DNA of 64,000 bases, from NCBI RefSeq assembly GCF_000012365.1, contig NC_007651.1:2046001-2110000 (forward strand), read 5' to 3'. The notes beneath the pieces were generated by a model. That model made no database searches. It saw only the letters and a list, made by a program, of their open reading frames with translations, and had not been told where the DNA came from. The stretch is from Burkholderia thailandensis E264 (GTDB taxonomy: Bacteria > Pseudomonadota > Gammaproteobacteria > Burkholderiales > Burkholderiaceae). The translations under genes were made by a program, and so were the position numbers. Shown piece after piece: positions 49,382 to 57,754 of the stretch (positions are counted from its first letter, which is position 1; each line of letters begins with the position of its first letter).

Positions 49382-51292
49382 TTAGCGCCTGGCCGGTTCG
49401 CGTGCAAAAAGCGACGGCGCCAACTTGTCCATCAGCGCGGTTGCCCCCGCCGGCGTGAGGTGGTGGTCATCGTACATGATCGGCTTGCCTTTTCCCGAGC
49501 CGTACCGGGTTCGGCATCCCTTGTCGTTGCACAGCGCTTGGTAAGCCGACGCGTATTCGATGCCGAGAGACGACGCCGTACCACGAGCGTAGCGGTCCAA
49601 TTCGGCGACTGACGTATCGAGCCCGAAAGCCGTGTACTCGGGCAGTTTTTCCCGATGCTTGCGCCAATATGCCCAATAGACCTTGGGCAGCATGGCAGTC
49701 CATTTCGGAACCGGGCCAAGCAGCACAATGCGATTGACGCCACTTTCCCGGATCGCATCGACCGTTTGACGCAGCGAATCCAGACTGTCCTTCGTCCAGT
49801 TTGCCGTCAGCACGATCACATCCGGCTTGATCGCGCGCACGACCGACAAGATGCCTGCCTCAACCGAGTCACACGGCCCGCGTAGCAACACCGGCGGGCA
49901 ACTCGCCACGCTGTATTGTGCGAGCCGCATGCCGAATGCGCGATGCGAATCGCGCAGCGCCGGATAGACCGCGGCCGAGTGCGAGTCGCCCCAAAGCATC
50001 ATCAACGGCCCGGTCCCGCCGCTATCGGCGCACTCGGGCGCAAACGCCGTTTCCTCGTCCGCGATGTAACAGGTATGCCGCCGCCACTCCCGATCGAGAT
50101 CGAAATGCACGTCATCGGTGAACTGCGTGACGAGACGGGACATCCTGAAATTCAGGCCGTCCCGATCGTATGTGTTGAATCCGATGTAACCGACGCCAGC
50201 CATCGAGACGGCGAGCAGCGTGGCTGTCAGCGCCGGACGGCTGTTCCTGCGCAACGGGCGTTCGATGAATCGATACGTTCCCCACGCGAGCGGAAAGCAA
50301 CAGAGCAGGGCCGCCGCGCGCAATTGCCACGCAGGCGTGTCGATCGAGACGACTTGGAGAGACGACAGGAGCGGCCAGTGATAGAGATATAGCGGATAGC
50401 TGATCAGCCCGATTCCGACGAACCACGGATGAGACAGCAAGCGGCCGTTGATTCGTGAGTGGCGCGCGTCTATCGTGATCGCCGCGCCGAATGTGGGGAG
50501 CAGTGCCCACCATCCAGGAAACGACGATTTTTCATTCAGCATCACGCATGCGGCAGCGATCAGCAGCATGCCAAACGCGGCCTTGCAATCTGCATATTCC
50601 CGCGCAAAGCAAATGTTCTTCGAGTGCATGAAGGCAACGGCGGCTCCGAGCATCAATTCCCATGCGCGCGGCATCGGCAGGAAGAATGCCGATGCTTGCC
50701 GGTGTTCAGTCAGGATGACGTTCGCGACAAACGATGCAATTCCAATTCCGACGATGGCAAGCAGCGCGTTCTTCCGGAATCGAAAGAGGAGCCAAAGCAC
50801 CATGGGCCAGAACAAATAAAATTGTTCCTCCACGCCGAGCGACCACAGGTGCAAGAGCGGCTTTTGAATTGAATCGACATCGAAGTATCCGGATTCTTTC
50901 CAATATACCCAGTTCGCGATCGACAGTGCCCCGGAAGCGATATGTTTGCCCAGCGCTTTGAATTCATAGTCCAGAAGATTGAACCATCCAAATCCATAGC
51001 AGGCTGCGAGCGTGATCAGAAGGGCGGGAAACAGGCGTGCGACCCGCCGAATATAGAATCTGAAAAATCGGAATTCACCATTTTCAAGACCATCGATCAT
51101 CAGTTGCGTGATCAGATATCCGGAAATGACGAAAAACACATCAACCCCGACGAATCCCCCCGGCAAGACGTTCGGGAACGCATGAAAAACCAGGACGGAT
51201 GCCACGGCGATCGCCCTGAGTCCGTCGATATCGGCCCGATAAGTAGCGGTAGCGGATGCGCAGTTTATCGTTATTCGAGTTCTTTGCAGCAT
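49382..51292 (-). CDS. OafA-type acyltransferase fused to SGNH hydrolase domain
   Basis: A 636-residue protein. The N-terminal acyltransferase-3 membrane domain (about 15-355, ten hydrophobic segments) begins YRADIDGLRAIAVASVLVFH and contains GVDVFFVISGYLI. The C-terminal periplasmic SGNH domain has Ser437 in LWGDSHS and the terminal DDHHLTPAGA Asp/His. Such proteins O-acetylate surface polysaccharides such as O-antigen. Base composition is clearly more AT-rich than its neighbours, especially from 50400 to 51300, suggesting acquisition. It sits just past tRNA-fMet, on its own. Confidence 0.9.
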   Translation of the reverse strand: MLQRTRITINCASATATYRADIDGLRAIAVASVLVFHAFPNVLPGGFVGVDVFFVISGYLITQLMIDGLENGEFRFFRFYIRRVARLFPALLITLAACYGFGWFNLLDYEFKALGKHIASGALSIANWVYWKESGYFDVDSIQKPLLHLWSLGVEEQFYLFWPMVLWLLFRFRKNALLAIVGIGIASFVANVILTEHRQASAFFLPMPRAWELMLGAAVAFMHSKNICFAREYADCKAAFGMLLIAAACVMLNEKSSFPGWWALLPTFGAAITIDARHSRINGRLLSHPWFVGIGLISYPLYLYHWPLLSSLQVVSIDTPAWQLRAAALLCCFPLAWGTYRFIERPLRRNSRPALTATLLAVSMAGVGYIGFNTYDRDGLNFRMSRLVTQFTDDVHFDLDREWRRHTCYIADEETAFAPECADSGGTGPLMMLWGDSHSAAVYPALRDSHRAFGMRLAQYSVASCPPVLLRGPCDSVEAGILSVVRAIKPDVIVLTANWTKDSLDSLRQTVDAIRESGVNRIVLLGPVPKWTAMLPKVYWAYWRKHREKLPEYTAFGLDTSVAELDRYARGTASSLGIEYASAYQALCNDKGCRTRYGSGKGKPIMYDDHHLTPAGATALMDKLAPSLFAREPARR

Positions 51293-51776
51293 GTGGTTAA
51301 TGTAATAGTTAAGGGCGTAAGGATACCAATATTGGCAGACGCCTTACTATTGGCCGCCAGTGATCCGTCGGTGAAGTCGTCCGAATAGGCGTGTCGAACG
51401 GCGCTTCTTTCCGAGGCCGATTTTCGAACGCAGACCGAGCGGATTCTCGGCATCGCGCGCATCCTGCTTGCGCAGCCCGCCCGGGCCTGGAATTCCCGAT
51501 GCGTGCAACGTGGCGGACAAGCGCTCGGCGGTGCGCCGGCCGGCCGGGCGGGGAACGTCGCGGCTTCAGGATCGTCGAGCGGAGCCGCGGCAGGCGCACC
51601 GCTCGTTGCGGGGCAGCCTGCATCACGCTTGCGGGACGCCGCACGAGCCTGCGTGCCACGCAGGCTGCGCGTGCCGTCGTCGCCTTCGAGAGCGAGCCGG
51701 CCGCCCCATCGAATTCGCCCCGCCGACGCAGCCCGGGCTCCTCGGGAGTCGCGCCACGCGAAGCCGCGCCGCGCAG

Positions 51777-51805
51777 TTGAAACGCTCACTGTGTTTTTGT
51801 ACAGT
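51777..51805 (+). promoter_or_regulatory. Sigma-70 promoter of dinB
   Basis: TTGAAA (51777-51782) and TACAGT (51800-51805) are 17 bases apart. Transcription would begin around 51811-51813, within a few bases of the GTG start at 51815, so the message appears leaderless. The LexA box overlaps the spacer and the -10 box. Confidence 0.72.
51789..51804. promoter_or_regulatory. LexA box (SOS operator) of dinB
   Basis: CTGT-GTTTTTGT-ACAG fits the proteobacterial CTG-N10-CAG / CTGT-N8-ACAG LexA consensus perfectly in its half-sites and overlaps the -10 element of dinB, as expected for a repressor. Confidence 0.88.
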
Positions 51806-51814
51806 ATCGGCACC

Positions 51815-52993
51815 GTGAACAAGCCGACGCCTTCCCCCGACCCGTATTCGCCGCCTTTGGGCGACGCGGCCCCGTTCGCGCGCAAGATTATCCATTGCGA
51901 CTGCGATTGCTTCTACGCGTCGGTCGAGATGCGCGACGATCCGTCGCTGCGCGGCCGCCCGCTCGCGGTCGGCGGCCGCCCCGATCAGCGCGGCGTGATC
52001 GCGACCTGCAACTACGAGGCGCGGCGCTTCGGCGTGCATTCGGCGATGTCGTCGGCGCTCGCGATGCGCAAGTGTCCGGACCTCCTGATCCTGCCCTCCG
52101 CGATGGACAAGTATCGCGCGGCGTCGCGGCTCATCATGGCGATCTATCGCGACTACACGCCCGACGTCGAGCCGCTGTCGCTCGACGAGGCGTATCTCGA
52201 CGTGAGCCGCGCGACGCGCTGTCACGGCAGCGGCACGCTGATCGCGCGCGAGATCCGCGAGCGCGTGCGCGACACGGTGGGCGTCACGGTGTCGGCGGGC
52301 GTCGCGCCGAACAAGTTCATCGCGAAGATCGCGTCCGACTGGAACAAGCCCGATGGCCTGTTCGTCGTGCGGCCGCACGAAGTCGACGCGTTCGTCGCCG
52401 CGCTGCCCGTGCGCAAGCTGCACGGCGTCGGCAAGGTGACGGCGGCGCGGCTCGACAAGCTCGGCATTCGCACCTGCAGCGAGCTGCGCGGCTGGTCGCT
52501 GTTCGATCTGCATCACGAGTTCGGCGCGTTCGGCCGGCGGCTCTACGAGCTTGCGCGCGGCATCGACGAGCGGCCGGTGCGCGCGGACCAGGAGCGCAAG
52601 TCGGTGAGCGTCGAGACGACCTATGTGCAGGATCTCGCCACGCTCGACCAATGCGCGGCGGAGATCCGTCGACTGACGGCGCTGCTCGATGCGCGGATCG
52701 AGCGGGCCGGGGCCGCGCGCTCGATCAGGAAGCTCTACGTGAAGATCCGTTTCGCGGATTTTCAGCGCACGACGGTCGAGTGCGTCGCCGACGCGACCGA
52801 TGCCGAAACCGCGGTCTCGCTGCTCGCGAAAGGGCTCGCGCGCCGCAAGCAGGCGGTGCGGCTGTTGGGCGTCGGCGTGCGGATCGACGAGGACACGGCC
52901 GAGCGGCACGGACAGATCGCGCTCTTCGACGACGAGGTCATGAACGGCGACGGTGACGATGGCGGCGAAGGCGATGCGTCGTCCGACGCGTGA
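51815..52993 (+). CDS. dinB: DNA polymerase IV (Y family)
   Basis: A 392-residue error-prone translesion polymerase. Catalytic metal-site motifs are CDCDCFYASVEMRDDP near residue 31 and PLSLDEAYLDVS near 125. The little-finger domain lies toward the C terminus (QERKSVSVETTY). The start is the GTG at 51815 because the LexA box and promoter end just upstream; the frame itself runs back to 51503 across that promoter. It is about 40 residues longer than E. coli DinB, with an N-terminal Pro-rich tail. Confidence 0.94.
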   Translation: MNKPTPSPDPYSPPLGDAAPFARKIIHCDCDCFYASVEMRDDPSLRGRPLAVGGRPDQRGVIATCNYEARRFGVHSAMSSALAMRKCPDLLILPSAMDKYRAASRLIMAIYRDYTPDVEPLSLDEAYLDVSRATRCHGSGTLIAREIRERVRDTVGVTVSAGVAPNKFIAKIASDWNKPDGLFVVRPHEVDAFVAALPVRKLHGVGKVTAARLDKLGIRTCSELRGWSLFDLHHEFGAFGRRLYELARGIDERPVRADQERKSVSVETTYVQDLATLDQCAAEIRRLTALLDARIERAGAARSIRKLYVKIRFADFQRTTVECVADATDAETAVSLLAKGLARRKQAVRLLGVGVRIDEDTAERHGQIALFDDEVMNGDGDDGGEGDASSDA

Positions 52994-53043
52994 TCGAACG
53001 CGCGAGGGCTCGGTGCCTGCCTGGCGCCTCGGTGCGGCGCGAT

Positions 53044-53075
53044 AAAAAAACGGCAACCCGTCGGTACGGGTTGCC
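53044..53075 (-). terminator. Intrinsic terminator after prlC
   Basis: Read on the minus strand, GGCAACCCGT pairs with ACGGGTTGCC around a 4-base loop and is followed by G and seven T. It lies 128 bases past the prlC stop; a plus-strand T-tract is missing. Confidence 0.88.
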
Positions 53076-53202
53076 ATTCGTCGCCTTTCGCGGATCTGCC
53101 GATCTGCCGATGTGACGGGGCGCGGCGCGCGCACGCGGCCTGTCGCGCCCCGAGCCGATTGCCGGGGCGATCGCCCGATCTACGCGCGCGAAGCCGGCCG
53201 CA

Positions 53203-55305
53203 TTACGCGCGCGCCTGCTCGGCGTCGGCCATCCCGCTGTGACGCAGCAATGCGTCGATGTTCGGCTCGCGGCCCCGGAACGCCTTGAACGAGTCCATCG
53301 CCGGGCGGCTGCCGCCGACTTCGAGGATCTCGCGCCGATAGCGCGCGCCCGTCGTCGCGTCGAGCACGCTGCCCGCCGAGCCGGCCGCTTCCTCGAACGC
53401 CGCGTATGCGTCGGCGGACAGCACTTCGGCCCACTTGTAGCTGTAGTAGCCGGCCGCATAGCCGCCCGCGAAGATGTGGCTGAACGTGTTCGGCCAGCGC
53501 GAGAACGGCGCTTGCGGAATCACGTGGAAGCGCTCGTTGATCTCGCGCGCGAAGTCGTTGACGCTTGTCTTGTCCGACGCGGGATCGAAGTCGACGTGCA
53601 GCAGCATGTCGAACATCGAGAACACGATCTGGCGCAGCGTGCCGAGGCCGCTCTGGAAGTTCTTCGCGGCGAGCATCTTGTCGAACAGCGCGCGCGGCAG
53701 CGGCTGCGCGGTATCGACGTGCGACGACATCGACGAGAGCACGTCCCATTCCCAGCAGAAGTTCTCCATGAACTGCGACGGCAGCTCGACCGCGTCCCAT
53801 TCGACGCCGTTGATGCCCGACACGCCGATCTCGTCGACACGCGTGAGCATGTGATGCAGCCCGTGGCCGAACTCGTGGAACAGCGTGATCACTTCGTCGT
53901 GCGTGAAGCACGCGGGTTTGCCGCCGATCGGCGCGGAGAAGTTGCAGGTCAGGTATGCGACGGGCGTCTGCACGCTGCCGTCGCCGCGCTTCGCGCGCGA
54001 GCGCGCGTCGTCCATCCACGCGCCGCCGCGCTTGCCTTCGCGCGCGTACAGGTCGAGATAGAACTGCGCGACGAGCGAGCCGTCGCGATTCTCGACGCGG
54101 AAGAAGCGCACGTCCTCGTGCCAGACGGGCGCTTCGTCGCGCGCGATGCGCACGCCGAACAGCGTCTCGGCGACCGTGAACAGGCCCTTGAGCACCGCGG
54201 GTTCGGGGAAGTACTGCTTCACCTCGTTCTCGGAGAACGCGTAGCGCCGCTCGCGCAGCTTCTCGGCCGCATACGCGACGTCCCACGGCTCGAGCGCGGC
54301 GAGGCCGAGCTCGCTCGACGCGAACGCGCGCAGCTCGTCCCAGTCCTTCTCGGCGAACGGGCGCGCGCGCTTCGCGAGATCCTCGAGGAACGCGATTACC
54401 TGCTGCGGCGATTCCGCCATCTTCGGCGCGAGCGACACCTCGGCGAAGTCGTGATAGCCGAGCATCGTCGCCTCTTCGCGGCGCAGCGCGAGTTGATCGG
54501 CGACGATCGTCGTGTTGTCCCAGTCTGCCTTGCCGTTGCCGTACTGCGGGCCGAGCTCGGACGCGCGCGTCACGTAGGCGCGGTACATCGCCTCGCGCAT
54601 CGCGCGGTTCTGCGCGTATTGCAGCACCGGGAAATACGACGGGAAGTGCAGCGTGAACTTCCAGCCGGTCTTGTCTTCCTTCTGCGCGGCCTCGCGGGCG
54701 GCCGCGATCGCATCGTCGGGCAGGCCGGCCAGTTCGTCGTCGCTCTGCGCGTAGTACGCGTAGCCGTTCGTCGCGTCGAGCACGTGATCGGAGAACGATT
54801 TCGACAGCGCCGCCTGCTGCTCCTGCAGCTCGGCGAAGCGCGGCTTCCGGTCCTCGGGCAGCTCCGCGCCCGACAGGCGGAAGTCGCGCAGCGCGTTGTC
54901 GAGGATCTTCTTGCGCTCGGCGGACAGCGTCGCGTATTCCGCGCTCGCGGCGATCGCCTTGTATTTCTCGTAGAGCGCGAGATTCTGGCCGACGCTCGAC
55001 CAGAACTCGGTCACGCGCGGCAGGTTCTCGCCGTAGACGGCGCGCAGCTCGGGCGTGTCGGCGACCGCGTTCAGGTGGCCGACGACGCCCCATGCGCGGC
55101 CGAGCGGCTCGGTCGCATGCTCGATGGTCTCGACGACATCGGCCCAGGTCGCGGGCGTGTCGGGCCGCGCGGCTTGCTCGACGGCTTCGTTTGCGCTCGC
55201 GAGCAGCGTGTCGAGCGCGGGCGTCACGTGCTCGGGGCGAATTTCGCCGAAGCGAGGCAGACCTGAGAAATCGAGAAGCGGATTGGCGTTTGCGCTGACG
55301 GACAT
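53203..55305 (-). CDS. prlC: Oligopeptidase A (M3 metallopeptidase)
   Basis: A 700-residue cytosolic zinc endopeptidase that degrades oligopeptides and cleaved signal peptides. The zinc motif HEFGH is at H477-H481 (TLFHEFGHGLHHML), and the family N-terminal NPLLDFSGLPRFGEI is present. The ATG at 55305 follows AGGGAGC; an extension to 55350 is not needed. Monocistronic by appearance, with a minus-strand terminator downstream. Confidence 0.95.
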   Translation of the reverse strand: MSVSANANPLLDFSGLPRFGEIRPEHVTPALDTLLASANEAVEQAARPDTPATWADVVETIEHATEPLGRAWGVVGHLNAVADTPELRAVYGENLPRVTEFWSSVGQNLALYEKYKAIAASAEYATLSAERKKILDNALRDFRLSGAELPEDRKPRFAELQEQQAALSKSFSDHVLDATNGYAYYAQSDDELAGLPDDAIAAAREAAQKEDKTGWKFTLHFPSYFPVLQYAQNRAMREAMYRAYVTRASELGPQYGNGKADWDNTTIVADQLALRREEATMLGYHDFAEVSLAPKMAESPQQVIAFLEDLAKRARPFAEKDWDELRAFASSELGLAALEPWDVAYAAEKLRERRYAFSENEVKQYFPEPAVLKGLFTVAETLFGVRIARDEAPVWHEDVRFFRVENRDGSLVAQFYLDLYAREGKRGGAWMDDARSRAKRGDGSVQTPVAYLTCNFSAPIGGKPACFTHDEVITLFHEFGHGLHHMLTRVDEIGVSGINGVEWDAVELPSQFMENFCWEWDVLSSMSSHVDTAQPLPRALFDKMLAAKNFQSGLGTLRQIVFSMFDMLLHVDFDPASDKTSVNDFAREINERFHVIPQAPFSRWPNTFSHIFAGGYAAGYYSYKWAEVLSADAYAAFEEAAGSAGSVLDATTGARYRREILEVGGSRPAMDSFKAFRGREPNIDALLRHSGMADAEQARA

Positions 55306-55942
55306 AGAGCTCCCTGGCGGTTTCGGGTTGGGCGAAAGACGGCGGCGCACGGCGCCGGCCGTCGCGTCATGTCGACATTATTGGGGCGCATCGCGCGCTT
55401 TCCAATCGTTAGTTTCTAACGAAGCGATTGGGGCGGGAACGGAAGGCGGCGATGGGCGGCCTCGCTCACGCGCGGACGGCGTCGGCCGGGGCGCGTTCCA
55501 GCGACGGGCGGCGGCGATGCCGACACCGGCATGCCCAGCCGGCCGGATGGGCGCGAAGCGGCAGGCGCGCGACTGGCGGCGAGCGATTCGCCGGATTGCG
55601 TTTCTCGGGGGCGCAGCGCGTCCGGTTCGCCGTGCGGCGTGGCGAGAAGCGTGTGCGGCCGCGAGCCGGCAGGCGCTGGCGAGCGGCCGCTGCGAAAGGC
55701 GGCGGCGATGGCGATTGCGGCAACAAGCGTGCGAGCGCAAACGTCGGCATCGGCGCGGGCGTCGAACGGCCCGGCCGACTGACCGCTGCCGGGCGGCCCG
55801 CATTGCGCGGAAACGCTTCCCGCCGAAGCCTCGGGGGCGGCAATGCAAGATCGACGGCACGCGCGGCGGGCTTGCCGGCCGCGGCTATTGTCGCCGAAGC
55901 CGGCCGGCTCGCCGCCGCCGCGAGCGTTGGCGAATCCGCCGG
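55306..55942. other. 637-base gap with no recognisable gene
   Basis: A GC-rich gap between prlC and folD (both minus). The open frames are Arg/Ala-rich shadows without ribosome sites or family similarity. The section at 55390-55430 is less GC-rich and may hold the prlC promoter. I see no hairpin with a T-tract and no repeat array. Confidence 0.5.
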
Positions 55943-56800
55943 TCAGGCCGCGGCCGCGGCGCGCTCGGCGGCTTCGATCGTATTGACGAGCAGCATCGTG
56001 ATCGTCATCGGGCCGACGCCGCCCGGCACGGGCGTGATGTGGCCCGCGACCTGCGAGACGCCCGCGAAGTCGACATCGCCGCACAGCTTGCCTTCGTCGT
56101 TGCGGTTCATCCCGACGTCGATCACGGTCGCGCCCGGCTTCACCATGTCGGCGGTCAGCACGTTGCGCTTGCCGACCGCCGCGACGACGATGTCGGCCTC
56201 GCGCGTATGCGCGGCGAGGTCGCGCGTCTTGCTATGGCAGATCGTGACGGTCGCGCCCGCTTCGAGCAGCAGCAGCGCCATCGGCTTGCCGACGATGTTC
56301 GAGCGGCCGATCACGACCGCGTTCGCGCCCTGCAGCGGGATCTTGTACGCTTCGAACATCTTCATCACGCCGTACGGCGTGCACGGGCGGAAGAGCGGCT
56401 TGCCCGTCAGCAGCGCGCCCGCGTTGGCGACGTGAAAGCCGTCGACGTCCTTCTCCGGCGCGATCGCCTCGATCACCTTGTGGCTGTCGATGTGCGCGGG
56501 CAGCGGCAACTGCACGAGAATCCCGTGGATCTTCGGATCGCGGTTCAGTTCGCCGATGCGCGCGAGCAGCTCGGGCTCGGAGAGCGTCGCCGGATAGCGG
56601 TCCTTCAGCGAGAAGAAGCCGTTGTCCTCGCACGCCTTGATCTTGTTGCGCACGTAGACTTCGCTCGCCGGGTTGTCGCCGACGAGGATCACCGCGAGGC
56701 CCGGCCGGTGACCGCGCGCGGCGAGCGCGGCGGCGCGCTTGGCCGCTTGCGCGCGCAGGGTCTTCGAAAGGGCGTTGCCGTCGATCAGAGTGGCTGTCAT
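55943..56800 (-). CDS. folD: Methylenetetrahydrofolate dehydrogenase/cyclohydrolase FolD
   Basis: A 285-residue bifunctional enzyme of one-carbon metabolism (5,10-methylene-THF to 10-formyl-THF, NADP-dependent). It has the catalytic [14 protein letters not shown]ys region, the NADP-site [17 protein letters not shown], and the signature [11 protein letters not shown]. Full length, start ATG at 56800. It is transcribed after the FixJ-like gene but 315 bases separate them. Confidence 0.96.
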   Translation of the reverse strand: MTATLIDGNALSKTLRAQAAKRAAALAARGHRPGLAVILVGDNPASEVYVRNKIKACEDNGFFSLKDRYPATLSEPELLARIGELNRDPKIHGILVQLPLPAHIDSHKVIEAIAPEKDVDGFHVANAGALLTGKPLFRPCTPYGVMKMFEAYKIPLQGANAVVIGRSNIVGKPMALLLLEAGATVTICHSKTRDLAAHTREADIVVAAVGKRNVLTADMVKPGATVIDVGMNRNDEGKLCGDVDFAGVSQVAGHITPVPGGVGPMTITMLLVNTIEAAERAAAAA

Positions 56801-57115
56801 GGTGGGAATTCGCTTGGGCAGGTTGGATATGCGGGCGTGCGGCGCTGGGTTGCGCTGCAGCGAAGCATCGAATTATACCGCCCGCCTGTCGTCAGCCGAC
56901 ACCGATCGAGTCGATTCGCGCCATGCGCGGCATGCCAAACGGGGGAAAAACGGAAAAAAGCGGGAAAAAAGCGGGGTGGCGTGCGCCGGCGAACGAGGGC
57001 GCGAGCGGGCATGCAAGCGGGACGGGAACCGGCAGCATCGCGCGCGATGCCGCGCTGCAAAACCGGCGCTCGCCCGGCGCGCGCCGGGCGGAGGAGGAGG
57101 GCCGGGCGCCGCGCG
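56801..57115. other. Gap with palindrome and A-tract repeats
   Basis: A perfect 20-base GC palindrome at 57071-57090 follows the FixJ-like stop and could be a weak terminator on the minus strand, where a GGTTTTGC comes shortly after. At 56945-56976 repeated CGG/GCGGG blocks alternate with A5-A6 tracts, giving T-tracts on the minus strand ahead of folD. No gene seen. Confidence 0.5.
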
Positions 57116-57754
57116 TTACGCCTGCTTCTTCGACAGCGCGAGCCGCAGCAGGTCGGCCACCGTGTTGACGTTGAGCTTTTCCATGATGTTCGCGCGGTGC
57201 GCCTCGACCGTCTTGATGCTGATCCCGAGATCGTCGGCGATCTGCTTGTTCAGACGGCCCGCAATGATCCGCTCGAGCACCTGCTGCTCGCGCGCCGTCA
57301 GCTTCGACAGGCGCTCGCTCGCCGCACGCTGCTCCTGGACGCTCTTGCTCTCGCTGCGCGCCTTGTCGAGCATGCGCTCGACGAGCTTGCGCAGCTCGGC
57401 CTCGTCGAACGGTTTCTCGATGAAGTCCATCGCGCCCTTCTTCATCGTCGACACGGCCATCGGCACGTCGCCGTGGCCCGTCACGAAGATGATCGGGAGC
57501 GCCGCGTTCTCGGCGATCAGACGCTCCTGCAACTCGAGGCCGCTCATCCCGGACATCCGCACGTCGAGGATCAGGCACGCGATCTGTCCCGCCTGCTGCG
57601 CGGGCTGATACGCCTCGAGGAACTGCTCGGCGCTCGAGAAGCACTGCACGCGATAGCCGTTTGCCTCCAGCAGCCAGCGCAGCGAGTCGCGCACGGCCTC
57701 GTCGTCGTCGACGACAAAGACGGTTTCCTGAGAGGTGGTGACAGGGCTATTCAT
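57116..57754 (-). CDS. FixJ-type response regulator
   Basis: A 212-residue regulator. The receiver domain has phosphorylated D64 in CLILDVRMSGMSG and TGHGDVPMAVSTMKKGAMDF; the C-terminal LuxR-type helix-turn-helix is LTAREQQVLERIIAGRLNK followed by DLGISIKTVEAHRANIMEKL. Both halves closely resemble FixJ. Its start overlaps the kinase stop by ATGA. A FixLJ-type pair regulates virulence in the B. cepacia complex; orthology with this pair is possible but not shown here. Confidence 0.92.
   Translation of the reverse strand: MNSPVTTSQETVFVVDDDEAVRDSLRWLLEANGYRVQCFSSAEQFLEAYQPAQQAGQIACLILDVRMSGMSGLELQERLIAENAALPIIFVTGHGDVPMAVSTMKKGAMDFIEKPFDEAELRKLVERMLDKARSESKSVQEQRAASERLSKLTAREQQVLERIIAGRLNKQIADDLGISIKTVEAHRANIMEKLNVNTVADLLRLALSKKQA

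Larger units (their letters stand above)
51293..51814. other. Divergent control region between acyltransferase and dinB
   Basis: These 522 bases carry no credible gene. The first 70 are AT-rich and probably hold the acyltransferase promoter (minus strand, ATTAAC/TATTAC-like words). The middle is ordinary GC-rich DNA. The right end holds the dinB promoter with a LexA box. Confidence 0.5.

Noticed and set aside
55428..56435. Open frames in the prlC-folD gap, including a 335-codon plus-strand one
   Set aside because: Arg/Ala/Gly-rich composition, no motifs, and the right half overlaps folD.
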